From Tillandsia leiboldiana (Eukaryota; Streptophyta; Magnoliopsida; Poales; Bromeliaceae): DNA of 64,000 bases. The position numbers were made by a program, and so were the translations under genes. Location of the stretch: positions 51,871,991-51,935,990 of the forward strand of contig CM055066.1 of the NCBI GenBank assembly GCA_029204045.2, read 5' to 3'. Positions within the stretch are counted from its first letter, which is position 1. Each line of letters starts with the position of its first letter. This document shows positions 49,342 to 60,893 of the stretch, one piece after another. The notes beneath the pieces are model-generated. The model ran no database searches and was not told the origin of the DNA. It saw only the letters and a program-made list of their open reading frames with translations.

Positions 49342-49850
49342 ATTCCGATATTATGATTTTGGTATTAAATATAATGAACCAATTCATTAATGCTAACAGT
49401 TTGGATTTACTTGTGTTTCGTGTTAATAATTTGTATTTAATAAATTATTATTATTAATGGACTGAATCTTTAAACTTATTATATAGTGTTACTATCATGT
49501 AGTTGTTGTTATGATTTACCCATCTTTACAATCTTTCAAAAGTTATTAATGCTTGTACGTTAAGATCACGTTCCCTAGCCTCTCGGGTTTTGACTTAAAA
49601 GTCGATGAAAAATCCGTTTGAGTTCGATTAATCGGGTCGGGTTTGTGTAAGGTTAGTTTTGATCAAATCTTAATTTGAACCCAAATTATAATTAGAATAG
49701 CAAATTTTTGAAGTGAAACCAATCCATGAGAAATAAATTAATTAAGCATTTTTTTGAAATTTATTTTTACACAAAAATTTATCCCAATCAATTGAAAAAA
49801 AACACACAAAAATAACAAAAAAAATGTCTATTCTATGAAAAGGGTTTGTT

Positions 49851-49881
<31 letters not shown>

Positions 49882-50655
49882 ATTTTTATGGTACCTAACA
49901 CATGAAATCCAAAAATCTCACCATAATTCCAACCACTATGTCACATTTTATGTTGAAAGAGATATATTCTCTTTTTTTAATTATTTTCTTTTTCCTATTT
50001 TTGGGGTTATTTTTGTGGATCTCAAAAAACATTGCACACTTTTAATATCCCTTGAATTAAATGAAAAGAATCAGAATCAACCTATAAGATTCCATCTTTG
50101 TATGGCACTTTTAATTCAAAGATCCAAATTTTATTTGAAGTAAAAAAAAAAAAAAAATCATGACTTAGAATAATTAACAACTTAAGTGAAACTTTGTAAC
50201 TTATAATTTGAGGACCAGGATGAGATATGCTGAAAAGTTGGGGACTAATGTTGCAATTTACCAGGGACAAAATTGTAAATATAATGTGATAGGCACTTAA
50301 TAATAAAAGCCCCTTTCTCAAAATAACGTGTAAAATACTCCTCCTGATTTTTCCACACATTGACCAGGATTTTCTATGTTATCCTGAGAGAGAGAAAGAG
50401 AATTGGAGAAATTTTTTTTTTTTTTTTTAAAAAAAATAATTAGAAAATTTTAGGGGTGTTGCTCCAAAATGTGAGGTTTGTGATCTTTTATTATTTTTTA
50501 GCTATGTTATATATTTTTGGTCCACAAACTATTAGTCATCGAACTTTAGTTTCTTATAATTACTGACTTAAATTTTTAAAATTATTGTAACAAAATTATT
50601 ATAATAAGTTAATAAAAAATATGGTTTATCTCTCTTAAAAGATTGCGTAAATTTT

Positions 50656-50712
<57 letters not shown>

Positions 50713-50932
50713 TTTTTGTTGAGCTTCTTACGAGAGAATTGTTCGTATATTTATAAGAGGGATCTTAACGTGTAAGTAAAAGATATATCCGAATCAGTTT
50801 ATGATTGATATAGAATATATCTCTAATTACTTTTTCAAATTAAAAACGTGATTAAATTTAGTCTAATTAGATAATATAATAATCATTGGATCAAATCTGA
50901 TCACAAAAGCATCCAATTTGGCCGGCCGAATG
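49342..50932. other. AT-rich intergenic region
   Basis: Includes (TTA)n at about 49853-49880 and (TA)n at 50660-50703. No coding segment supported; a 102-codon ORF at 49835-50143 is low complexity. Confidence 0.55.
50660..50703. repeat. (TA)n microsatellite
   Basis: About 22 TA units followed by a T run. Confidence 0.9.
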
Positions 50933-51190
50933 TAGGGTGTCAACGAGCCGAACAAGAGCGAGTTGGGATCGGCTCGAGCCGAACACGAGCTGGCTCGTTT
51001 AAATATCGAGCTGAAAAATTCGGCTCGTGTTCTGCTCGTTTATTAACGAGCCGAGCACGAGCTAGCTCGCGAACAATAAGTTTAATTTTAATTCATACTA
51101 TTAGGTGTAAAGTTTCAAAAAAATTAAAAATTAAAACTTTAATTTAATAATTAAAATTCACACAAAATTGATGGCCTAAAATCTAAATAG

Positions 51191-51286
<96 letters not shown>

Positions 51287-51510
51287 GAGCTGTTATCGAG
51301 CCGAACACGAGTTAGAGTTGATCCTAGCTCGTGTTCGGCTCGTTTATTAAACGAACTGAAAAATTTGGCTCGTGTTCGGCTCGTTTATTAAACGAACTGA
51401 AAAATTTGGCTCGTGTTCGGCTCGTTTACTAAACGAGCGATTCGATCTCGAGCTCATTTTGAGCCGAACACGAGCTGACTCACGAACAACGAACTGGATT
51501 GCCACCCCTA
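50933..51510. mobile_element. hAT-type MITE with 8-bp TSD and internal (TA)n
   Basis: Ends TAGGGTGTCAACGAGCC ... GGATTGCCACCCCTA; perfect 8-bp TSD gccgaatg (50925-50932, 51511-51518), as for hAT. The inside is a patchwork of direct and inverted copies of gagccgaacacgagct / gctcgtgttcggctc, including a 42-bp-scale tandem repeat near 51310-51430 (aaacgaactgaaaaatttgg twice). A (TA)n tract fills 51191-51284. Confidence 0.88.
51191..51284. repeat. (TA)n microsatellite inside the hAT-type MITE
   Basis: About 47 TA units. Confidence 0.95.
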
Positions 51511-51654
51511 GCCGAATGTCAGCAAAGTCCTTAACCAACCGTGCTAGATATGATCATTAACTACTTAGCATGATTGTTTAAAGATGTACCTCTCAAATAT
51601 ACTTGCCAAAAAAAAAAAGAGTAAAATGTGATCATCCAATCATAGAGAGAGATA

Positions 51655-51905
51655 AAAGCTTTGTCATTGGAGCTAACCATCAATTCTAAAAGTTCGAATT
51701 ATTAAAAATACACAATCAATTCACTTAAAATATACAGACACAACGTTCATGGGTCTCGACCGGACTCAATCCACATATTGTTAGGTCTATATTGTGGACC
51801 GTATCCTCACTCAACTTATTAGTCTTATGAGTCTATTGTCACGGAGTAGAAAATTAGATCTATTTTTAACCCACAAATAAATAAATAGTGATCAAACTTA
51901 TCTCA
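51655..51905 (-). repeat. Probable solo LTR of the compact TRIM family
   Basis: Matches the LTRs at 57181-57449 and 57494-57774 in wording: aatacacaatcaattcactt, gggtctcgaccggactcaa, ttattagtctt, attgtcacgga. No partner LTR nearby. Slightly degraded ends. Confidence 0.7.
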
Positions 51906-52253
51906 CACATTATATACATTGAACTTTTAAGATGACAAAAAATCCAAATAATCTACACAACAATTTGCTTGTCCCAGCATTTAATAACTACAAAATCACC
52001 TCAAAATCATGCAATGCAATGCAAACTACATAAAGAGGGTGAATGCTATACAAGTACTCAACACCCCTTCAATATTATTTTGATACAACACAGCATTTAC
52101 TTAAAAAAAATTATAGCTGTTTGATCATACCACACCTGCTCTGTACAATTACTCATACTAGAACTACTTCTAAACTGGTAACTATGTGCAGGTCCTGAAA
52201 AATGTTGCAGAACCACCACCCTTGCATTCTCCGATAAGAACACGAAGAACAAA
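51906..52253 (-). other. CIPK1 3' UTR and downstream region
   Basis: Region immediately after the CIPK1 stop codon on the minus strand; no other feature recognised. Confidence 0.4.
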
Positions 52254-55200
52254 TCAGGCGGCAGCGATCGTAACTTTCCTTTCCCCCTCCAGTACAGCAC
52301 TGTGCTCTTGCATTAAGGACTGGCTCGTCGTCGCAACGTCTTCGCTTTTACAAACTCCAAGTTCATCTAGTATCTTCGCGCATAACTGCGATGATAAGCG
52401 CTTTAACACTCAAGCGATAAGAGACGTAAAAAGCTGGAACATAAGAGAACATTTGTACCTGTCTATACGACGCAGAAGCTCCATGCGATTTTCTCAATTC
52501 CACGACGTACAACGACGAGCTAATCTCGAAGACCTGAAGTACCGGATGAGACCTGTTTGAGTTGTAAGCTTTTGCAATCGAGCGGTAGATCGAAAACTAG
52601 AGCAATTTAGCTTACCTCGACGACCATTAGAAGGGACCTAGGACATGTGGATCCCTTACATGGCTGCGTAATCCTCAACTGCGAATTTCCGTGGTTGCAG
52701 TTTCAGTACAAATCCTAACTAGATTTACAAGATGTAATAGATGAACTGAGCACTGAAATGCATATTAACCTTGGCATGTCCTTTGTGAACATGAAACCCC
52801 ATTCCTGCGACGATTTCCTCGATCCTATCGAATAGAGCCTTCGGTGAGAATGTTGAGGTGAATCTGATTCTTCTTTCGGAGACATCCTAACGATGCAATG
52901 AATAGGAAAAAATGTTATAATTTAAGATCAGTCCTAGATTGATAAAGTGCGACATAGTTCGGTTCTTAAATATATCTCAATCTTACCTCTTGTTCAAAGA
53001 AACCTGAGAGATCAAGCGACGAACACATTCCGATTAGCTCGAAAGCGTTAATGTGGTTGTACGTATTCTCGTGTCCATGATCTGGTTCTGCAACCTTCGA
53101 TAATGCATCAATCTTGCTCAGTCTCGCCACCAGTAGAACTCAAACCAAAAACAAAAATAGGTACTATAATTTACGTACCTCTTTGATCACGCAGGATTCA
53201 TCGTCTGAGATCATATCTTCTTCTTCTTCTTCTTCTTCTTCTTCTTCATCTTTGTCAGGCATAGACGGAACGTAATCTTGCTTAAACCAATCGTCTTCTT
53301 TGATTTGATCCATGCTTATCCTAGTTTTAGGATTGGGGTCGAGAATCCTCTTTATTAAGTTTCGCGCGCCAGGGGAAAGCCATTTAGGGATGTGAACATC
53401 ACTCTTCGAAATCTGAGTCGAATTATGAGATCAGAATCCCGACGAAGACCACAAAATAGCTTCCAATTCGAAAGCTAAAGCTCGTTACGAACAAAATGGC
53501 TACTAACGGTCAATTTTTAGTCCATGTAAACAAATGTCGCAAGCACTTAAAGCGTGCACCGTAGCTAATTTCGTGAACTTGGAACTGCATTACTATTTGA
53601 ACGTAAAAGCATAACAGTTTTATCACCTTTTGATAAAGAACAGCGAGGTTTCGATCTTCGAACGGAAGGCATGCTGTGAGCATAACATATAAGATAACAC
53701 CGCAAGACCAGATATCCGACTTAGCGCCGTCGTAACCTCGGTTGGCAATGATCTATTTAACACAAACAAGATGAAGTTCCTGTCAATAAATAGCCTAAAA
53801 ATGAATGATTCACAGACATAGTTAGTATACTCTTCTCACCTCCGGAGCAACGTAATTAGGACTACCGCAGGTCGTATGCAAAAGACCATCAACCTGAGAC
53901 ATTATGTTGCGAAAAATTAGGCGAGGGTGTTGCGAATCGTATCTTGGAAATATATGTGACGACCCGACCCGCTAGCAATAATAACTCGTTGGGCCCAAAT
54001 CACAGTCCAAAATGTTTAAGCTCAGTTATTATTACTAGCGTGTATGATCTCATATATCCAATCAGAACCCTTTTCCTATCCGATATGGGACTATTAGGGT
54101 GCTACAAACTCTCTCTGTTTAGATCCTGACGTCCTCGTCGGATCCAAACCAGATTAGGGTGCTACAAACTCTCTCTGTTTAGATCCTGACGTCCTCGTCG
54201 GATCCAAACCAGATTACAAACACAGAACATATCAGAATTACCAGGCGATGTGAGACACTAACGTCCTCGTCGGGTCCAAACCAAATTACAAATACAGAAC
54301 ATCAAACCAGATTACAAACACAGAACATATCAGAATTACCAGGCGATGTGAGACACTAACGTCCTCGTCGGGTCCAAACCAAATTACAAATACAGAACAT
54401 ATCAGAATTACTAGGCGATGTGAGATTCTAGAGGTGGCTCATGTGGAATCAAGAGGTGACTCCCACCAAACCTATGGTGTAGCACCAAATCTATGGTGTA
54501 GCACTTTGCTCCGCATAGCGCTTAGCTCTCACACTTCCGGCTGGTATTCGTCTCTGATACCATTTGTGACGACCCGACCCGCTAGCAATAATAACTCGTT
54601 GAGCTCAAATCACAGCCCAAAATACTTAAGCCCAGTTATTATTACTAGCGTGTATGATCTCATATATCCAATCAGAACTCTTTTTCTATCCGATGTGGGA
54701 CTATTGGGGTGTTACATATATATACCCCAAATTGTTGAGGTAATGCGCTAAGACCGAAGTCGGAAATCTTGATGTTTCCTTTTGCATCAAGAAGCACATT
54801 CTCAGGCTGCAGCAGAACAAAGAAAAAGACAGCATTCAGTACACAAAATCTTACTGATAATATTGGAACAAGTGAAGTGAGCAAATTAGTATACCTTCAA
54901 GTCTCTGTGGTAAACACCCTTGTCATGACAATAGCTCACAGCATCAATTAGCTGCTGGAAAAGCTTTCGCCCTTCGCACTCCGAAAGCCTCCCCTTTGAT
55001 TCCTATAGCATTCGCATAGCATGTAATTATCATCGCGTTAAGAAGAGGCACTTACTATATAGAGTAAATATACCGTCGGATTGTTGGCGCTAACTATTAA
55101 TCTCAAAAGCTCGAGTTGTTAGAAATACTCAACCAATTAATTTAAAGCGTATTGATACAGCATCCACGGGTTTCAATTATGACTTGACCTAATCAGCCTT

Positions 55201-58200
55201 ACGCCACTTCGAACATGACTGGACCCAACCCAGCTTCACCCCGTCGGCCTAACCTTGTCTCCTGCCACAGAATAGGATACTGTTCCCTCCCCCCCTCCCC
55301 AGCACCTGCACTTCTGACTCTGATACCACTTGTCGAATCATTGGCGTTAACAATTAATCCCAACAACTCTAGATGTTAGAAATATACAACCAATTCACTT
55401 AAACCGAGCCTCACACTATTTCGAACGTGACTCAATCCAACCTGGCCTCCCGCCACAGAGCAGGATGCTGACCCTTTTAAACCAACACATACTACTTAAG
55501 TTGCTATTGGATATATGCTTTGTTTTCTTTCATGACACAAAAGAGAGAGTATCTTACTATTTTGTCGAATAGCTCGCCTCCGGTAACATGCTCAAGGACC
55601 ATGTATATTTTCGTCTTGCTTGCCAAAACCTGTAGAGAGAGAGAACAACAATGAAGATGCAAGAGACAAAGCTTCCAAATGTGTAACATTAAGTAGCAAG
55701 TTCTTAATGCAAACTGTGTTGATATTTTGTAAGTAGTACTTGACATGCCTAAAAGAATCAAATCAAGCAGGAGAATGATTTGGTAACTTGTAACTCTTTT
55801 AAGGTTCTAAGTTCTTTCAAATATATCCGTAGAGTTAAATTCTATTAGTGAAGTATTAGCAATTATTGTTATTTCTGTAAAATTATTATTTTACTCTTTC
55901 AAGTATACTTTTCTACCGTAACTAATTTTTTTATTTATTTTTAGGTTAGGGACGATAGAAATATGTTATAATTTGGTTTAGATTTGTATTTATCTAAATT
56001 AAAGTTAAATCCTAATCTAATTAGAATAATATGAGATTTAGATTATTGGATAAAACTAGAATTTAATTAGACTACAAATCCTAATTAGATTCAAGTTTGG
56101 AGACATATATTATATATAGCATGCCCAACCACTTTAATGAAGTTGCCACTTTTAATCAGCCGAAGCGCTAATTAATTTAGACCAACCAAGGAAGATACGT
56201 GTTGTTGTCGTGTTGATACATACGGCCATAATTAATTTAGACCAACCAAGGAAGATACGTGTTGTTGTCGTGTTGATACATACGGCCATATTTATGAAGC
56301 CGGGATTTTAATTAGAGATCATATTCTAATTAATTTAGCAATTCAAGACGATAGAGGCCGTATTGGAGTAATGAAGCCAATAATTAATTAAGAAATCGAA
56401 GCTCTCTAAGGTGAGGGCGTCCATACGATTGGATTCTTCGAAATCGTTTGGGTGGACGCAAATTTTGATATTTCGATTTTATTTGGAGCTTCGGTTTTCT
56501 TGAGAGATATAATCTCTGTATTCTACTTTTGACTTTAATAAAAGTCTTTACTCCGTCTTCGTCCGTGGATGTAGGCCGGTTGCCGAACCATGTACACTTT
56601 TTTTTTCTTTTATATTATTTTTATTCTTGGATCTTTTAATTTTTGATATTTTTACTTATTTGCCCTTAACTTAAGTTGGATAAAAAAATTAACTCAAATT
56701 TTATATATTTTTTAATAACAGATAAATGTATAAAAAATATATTTAAAATAAAAAATATATAAATAAATAAATAAGATATTTTTAAAGTGTCAAAAGGTGT
56801 AAAGATATTTTTTCTCTACAATTTATTATGTGGGCCATTTGAGAATGGCGTGTAGGATGTAAGGTGAGGGGGTCACCAACTCACCATACACGTTTACCAC
56901 CCCCTAATAAAAGATATTTTTAAAGTAGTCCTTTTAAAGGTTTTGGGACCACTAATTTAATTGGCTAAGATGACACCACTTTACCCACTTTTTCTCTAAT
57001 CAGATATAGCCAACCAGAAAAAGCCCAAACCATCACTTTCATTGTCCTGTCACTGCAGCTACATCACATTAAAAAAAATATATCTCACGTAGCCGATCCC
57101 GCCTCTCATTAATAGCGAATTATATCTGAGTAATTTGAGATTGTGCCGCGTGTTCAAAAGATTCGTCTGAGTCTAATCACTGTTTATCATTAATTGAATT
57201 CGACTATTAATTCTAAAAATTCGAGCGATTAGAAATACACAATCAATTCACTTAAAGTGTACAGACACAGTGCCCACGGATCTCGACCGGACTCAACCCA
57301 TCTGGACATTGGGTCTATTGTTGGGCCTCTTGCCGTTAGGTCTATTATGGACCGCAGCCCCACTCAACTTATTGGGCTCACCCAACTCAACTTATTAGTC
57401 TTCTGGGTCTATTGTCACGGGACCCCAACATATAAATAAATAGCCAACAATTCCCCCCCAACACCTGCACTGTGTGGTGGCTCTGATACCACTTGTCGGA
57501 TCGTTGGCGCTAACCATTAATTTCAAAAACTCGAGTCGTTAGAAATACGCAATCAATTCACTTAAAGCGTACAGACACAGCGCCCACGGATCTCGACCGG
57601 ACTCAACTCACCTGGACGTTGGGTCTATTATTGGGCCTCTTACCGTTAGGTCTATTGTGGACCGCAGCCCCACTCAACTTATTGGGCTCACCCAACTCAA
57701 CTTATTAGTCTTCTGGGCCTATTGTCACGGACAGGAGTTGGACCTATTTTTAACACATAAATAAATAGCCAACATCAACTTTGAATTTTTTTAATCAGGA
57801 ATTTTATTAAACTAATTTTTTAAAAAGTAAATTTTGATAGATCAAGGCTATTAAATTTTAATAAATTTTTTTACTTCATTAAATGTCACAAAATTTAAAT
57901 TTAATCAAAAAAATTTGGAAGTTGACGGGATGCTGACGCCGTTAGAAGTCGGTACGACGACTCCGTCAAAACCACGGGTGAAATGTTAGGACGGTCCCTG
58001 TACTATTCTAATATTGCGAATAAGTCCTCGAACTTTTCTAATTTTGATCCAATCCACCCTATCTAAAATGTGTGTACGAGAGTGTACGAGAGTGAGGGAC
58101 TTTTCTATGATGATAAAAGGAATCTCAATAAAATTGTACTTTAGAATACAGTCCATTATTATTCTGAAGGACCAGAGATCAGGAGTTCAAATTATGTTAA

Positions 58201-59714
58201 AATTTGGTTAGTGCTTTGAATTTGTCTGAAATATAAATTATTTTGAATCCACTATCAATTTTTTTAAAATTTTTTTATTTTAACTTCAAAATTTGAACGT
58301 ATCGTTTATTTTTATAATTTTAATTAATATATAAGTAGTACATTCGATTTTAGGTGTACGATGTATATATATTTCATCTATTTTGGGATGAAAATTTTTT
58401 AACTGTTCACTTCGAAATGACCAGTAAAATTCATCTATCTTTTAATGGATAAAGTTCGAAATAATTTTCAAATCCAAACCCGAATCCAATAAAATACTGG
58501 ATAATAAAATCCGGATTATGGTAATTTTCTAATAACTCTTGTGCTTAAAATTATGTGTCTTTGATATATTAGAATATTTATGTATCACAGATTTTTTTAT
58601 AAGTCTCGCGTGTTTGTGTCGGATTTTTTTTTCGATGTGAATATTTTTTAGATGTGCGTTCAATAAGTATACAATTAAAAAAAAATATATATATATATTT
58701 TTTTAATTTTTTTATGCATATAAAATGTAAAATGATAAATTATATATGGTGAAGAAATTTTTTTTTTAAAACATATGAACTATAAGTGAAAAATTTTATA
58801 AACTTTCATTCGCATGAGAAATATAATAATATTTTATCAAAATTTATATTTTATATATAATAAAAATATATTATTATATTAATAATATTATAATTTGTTA
58901 TCTATATTCATATGGTGTTCGTGTCTTAATTTTTTAAAAACTGCTGAGTCACCGTGTTCAAGTCGTGTCATATCCCGTGTTACGTATCAATATTTATAAC
59001 GCTTAGTAGAATATTTTATTATTGTTTTTTAAATAAATTTTATTAGACTGAGTGTAGCTCATTAAAATGCGAGTTTTTTATAGCGAAAAATGTATGATTT
59101 ATCCATAATATGTATAAGATACATGTATTCGATATAGACTCGACGCGTATTCACTCTTGAGCGAATAGTATACGAATAATTACAGTATTCAAATCGAGAT
59201 AGGTATATATATATTTCTTTTTCTATGGTACGAATACAGTATATCAACTATTCAGATCCGATCCGATCCACGAACATCTTTAAGAGAGAGAGAGAGAGAG
59301 AGAGGGGGGACCTCGTATAGGCGAACGACGTTAGTGTGATGGAGCAGCTTCAGCGTTCCAATCTCCGTCTTTATCTAAACCAAATTCAAAAAAATTTGAA
59401 AATTCAAAAAGATTCAAATCCCCCTCATCACATACGTATACGTATACGTATACGTGCGTACATGTATATGTACATGTATACGTGTACGTGTACGTGTAGG
59501 TATGTAGGGAAAAATAGTAGGTGTGCATGCGGGTACGGACCTGGTCGTGGACTTTCGGGTCGGAGCCGATGCGGGCGATGGGGATGATCTTCACGGCGAA
59601 CCCGGCGCCGCCGGTGTCGGCGCGCCACGCCGCCTTGACCTTCGCGAAGCTTCCTTCGCCGATCGTCCGCCCGATCACGTACCGCCCCACCCGCACCCCC
59701 TCCCGTCCGTCCAT
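52254..59714 (-). CDS. CIPK1: CBL-interacting protein kinase, CIPK1-type (SnRK3)
   Basis: Ser/Thr kinase recruited by calcium-bound CBL sensors to membranes. Thirteen minus-strand exons: 59714-59541, 59374-59312, 55629-55558, 55002-54895, 54806-54726, 53893-53840, 53752-53627, 53412-53179, 53094-52987, 52886-52770, 52678-52616, 52533-52459, 52385-52254; about 468 residues, one frame. Kinase domain about 11-270: Gly loop GEGSFAKV, Lys in FAVKII, HRDLKPEN split across exons 4/5, activation segment DFGLSALPQQFGVDGLLHTT, SPNYVAPE. An acidic Glu run (about 281-290) precedes the CBL-binding motif INAFELIG (about 319-326). PPI-like segment SERRIRFTS. C-terminus VVELRKSHGASASYRQ. These segments match AtCIPK1 best by memory. 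The in-frame TTG at 59744 is not used; ATG at 59714 gives RVGRYVIG at the normal distance. Intron 2 is 3.7 kb and TE-filled; its donor is the unusual GAG/GTCCCC. Confidence 0.92.
53955..54716 (-). mobile_element. TRIM element (762 bp) in CIPK1 intron 5
   Basis: Two 152-bp LTRs, 53955-54106 and 54565-54716, start TGTGACGACCCGACCCGCTA and end ..TGCTACA or ..TGTTACA. An iMet primer-binding site (minus strand TGGTATCAGAGA, 54562-54551) adjoins the right LTR and a purine tract (AAACAGAGAGAGTT) adjoins the left LTR, so it is oriented like the gene. Flanking tata (53951-53954, 54717-54720) is a possible TSD. The interior has no ORF and consists of tandem repeats: a 60-bp duplication (54093-54152, 54153-54212) that copied part of the LTR end, and a repeat around gaattaccaggcgatgtgag. 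Confidence 0.9.
55073..55487 (-). mobile_element. Degraded compact TRIM in CIPK1 intron 3
   Basis: Two LTR-like halves, about 55073-55285 and 55331-55487, of the same family as 57181-57774 (ggcgctaactattaat / ggcgttaacaattaat). Between them lie a C-rich tract (minus strand GGGGAGGGGGGGAGGG, a PPT) and a primer-binding site (+ ctctgatacca at about 55318-55328). Interior about 45 bp. Ends are eroded. Confidence 0.75.
55960..56640 (+). mobile_element. Probable solo LTR of a copia-type element in CIPK1 intron 2
   Basis: Contains an R/U5-like segment (ctttaataaaagtctttactc ... gtggatgtaggccggttgcc) resembling that in the copia LTRs at the left end of the window. A 60-bp unit is exactly duplicated at 56171-56230 and 56231-56290. 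Boundaries uncertain; no second LTR seen. Confidence 0.5.
57181..57774 (-). mobile_element. Ultra-compact TRIM in CIPK1 intron 2 (interior 44 bp)
   Basis: LTRs at 57181-57449 (269 bp) and 57494-57774 (281 bp), TGT...AACA ends, about 90 percent alike. The interior, 57450-57493, is only 44 bp. It consists of a C-rich tract (minus strand GTTGGGGGGGAAT, the PPT) at one end and gctctgatacca (minus strand TGGTATCAGAGC, the PBS) at the other, with about 18 bp between. No coding capacity, and no space for a packaging sequence outside the LTRs. Confidence 0.9.
59436..59510. repeat. Alternating (RY)n repeat in CIPK1 intron 1
   Basis: Mixed acgtat/gtac/tgta units (acgtatacgtatacgtatac and acatgtatatgtacatgtat), nearly strict purine-pyrimidine alternation for about 70 bp. 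Confidence 0.85.
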
Positions 59715-60050
59715 CTCCTCCGCCTCGATCCCGGCGCCGACCAATTCCCGCGCGACGCGTGCAAGTGCCCTTCCTTTTTCCCGTGTATCTGCGGAGGAGG
59801 AGGAGGAGGACGCGTGGACTTTGGGATTCGGGGAGAGCGTCGCTGCGGATCGGAGGAATGCGGGGACGAAGAGCGATGGGTGTGGGTGGTGGGGGAGAGC
59901 TCGGAGTGTTATTTGTAGCTGAGAATGTGCTTAACCCCCCTCAATTATTTTTTATTCTGAATTTGATCCCTCAAAGTTAGAATGTTGGAAAATTTTCTAT
60001 TTAGTCATCTAAATTTTAAATTATTGTTACTGTTATATATATACAGAGAG
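59715..60050 (-). promoter_or_regulatory. CIPK1 5' UTR/promoter region
   Basis: GC-rich up to about 59920, as in the first exon, then abruptly AT-rich. Likely 5' UTR and core promoter; no TATA box assigned. Confidence 0.4.
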
Positions 60051-60057
60051 AGAGAGA

Positions 60058-60280
60058 GAGTCCGACTACTATATTTCTATGATTATAAATTTTTTTGTAA
60101 GTTTTCGGGCATTAGATGAAGTAATGTACGGTTAGGATTACGGTGGTATCCTAAAATTTATACTATTTCACCAATCGTCCACTAAATCCTAAGAGGACCA
60201 CTATCATTCTAATCACACATCACTTTATCCAATGACAGAAAAATTATAAGTACAAAAAGGTCTATACTCATAAGAGAATG
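60058..60280. mobile_element. Diverged member of the TA-embedded MITE group
   Basis: Begins gtccgactactatatttcta after a (GA)n run and shares the core ggaccactatcattctaatc with the copy at 63499-63738. Inverted repeats weak. Confidence 0.5.
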
Positions 60281-60354
60281 TGTTTAACCCCCTCAACTAT
60301 TGTTTATTCTGAATTTGACCCCTCAAAGTTAGAATATTTCTTATTTAATCCTTT

Positions 60355-60359
<5 letters not shown>

Positions 60360-60404
<45 letters not shown>
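60360..60404. repeat. (TA)n microsatellite
   Basis: About 22 TA units. Confidence 0.9.
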
Positions 60405-60407
<3 letters not shown>

Positions 60408-60884
60408 TAATTTATGTGCTTTTAGAACGGAGGCCTCAGAATTTCTGAATGGGCGATCAGCTCCGTTAAATTTGATCTAGAATATTTAAAATATCTAGAA
60501 AATAAATTTCGTAATTTTTTGATATTATTTATCTATTAATCGAAATGGCTCAAAATCAACGGCTGAGAATAAAAATCTCACAAAATGTGATGATATCATA
60601 TTAAAATTTTGATTTGAATATTTCTACACCGTTAAACTTGTAAACTAATATAAGGATATTCTTGCGAATTTTCAAATTTATAAATATACGAAAATTTAGT
60701 GGAATAAATATATAATTCTTGTAAAGTTTTAACTTCTAATATTTTTCATTTAATTTATTTTATCCAAGTAAGCTAAAAGTTTTGTGAAAATAATTTATCC
60801 AATAATTCTTTCAAATTTATTATTATTATTTTTTTATAAAATTACCAATACAATTTAATAAACTAAAATTACTCAATTTTACTA
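60405..60884. other. Intergenic, nothing recognised
   Basis: AT-rich, no supported feature. Confidence 0.5.
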
Positions 60885-60893
60885 AATAAAAAA

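Noticed and set aside
59521..59922. Overlapping plus-strand ORFs opposite CIPK1 exon 1
   Set aside because: GC-rich antisense shadows; the minus strand carries the conserved kinase start.
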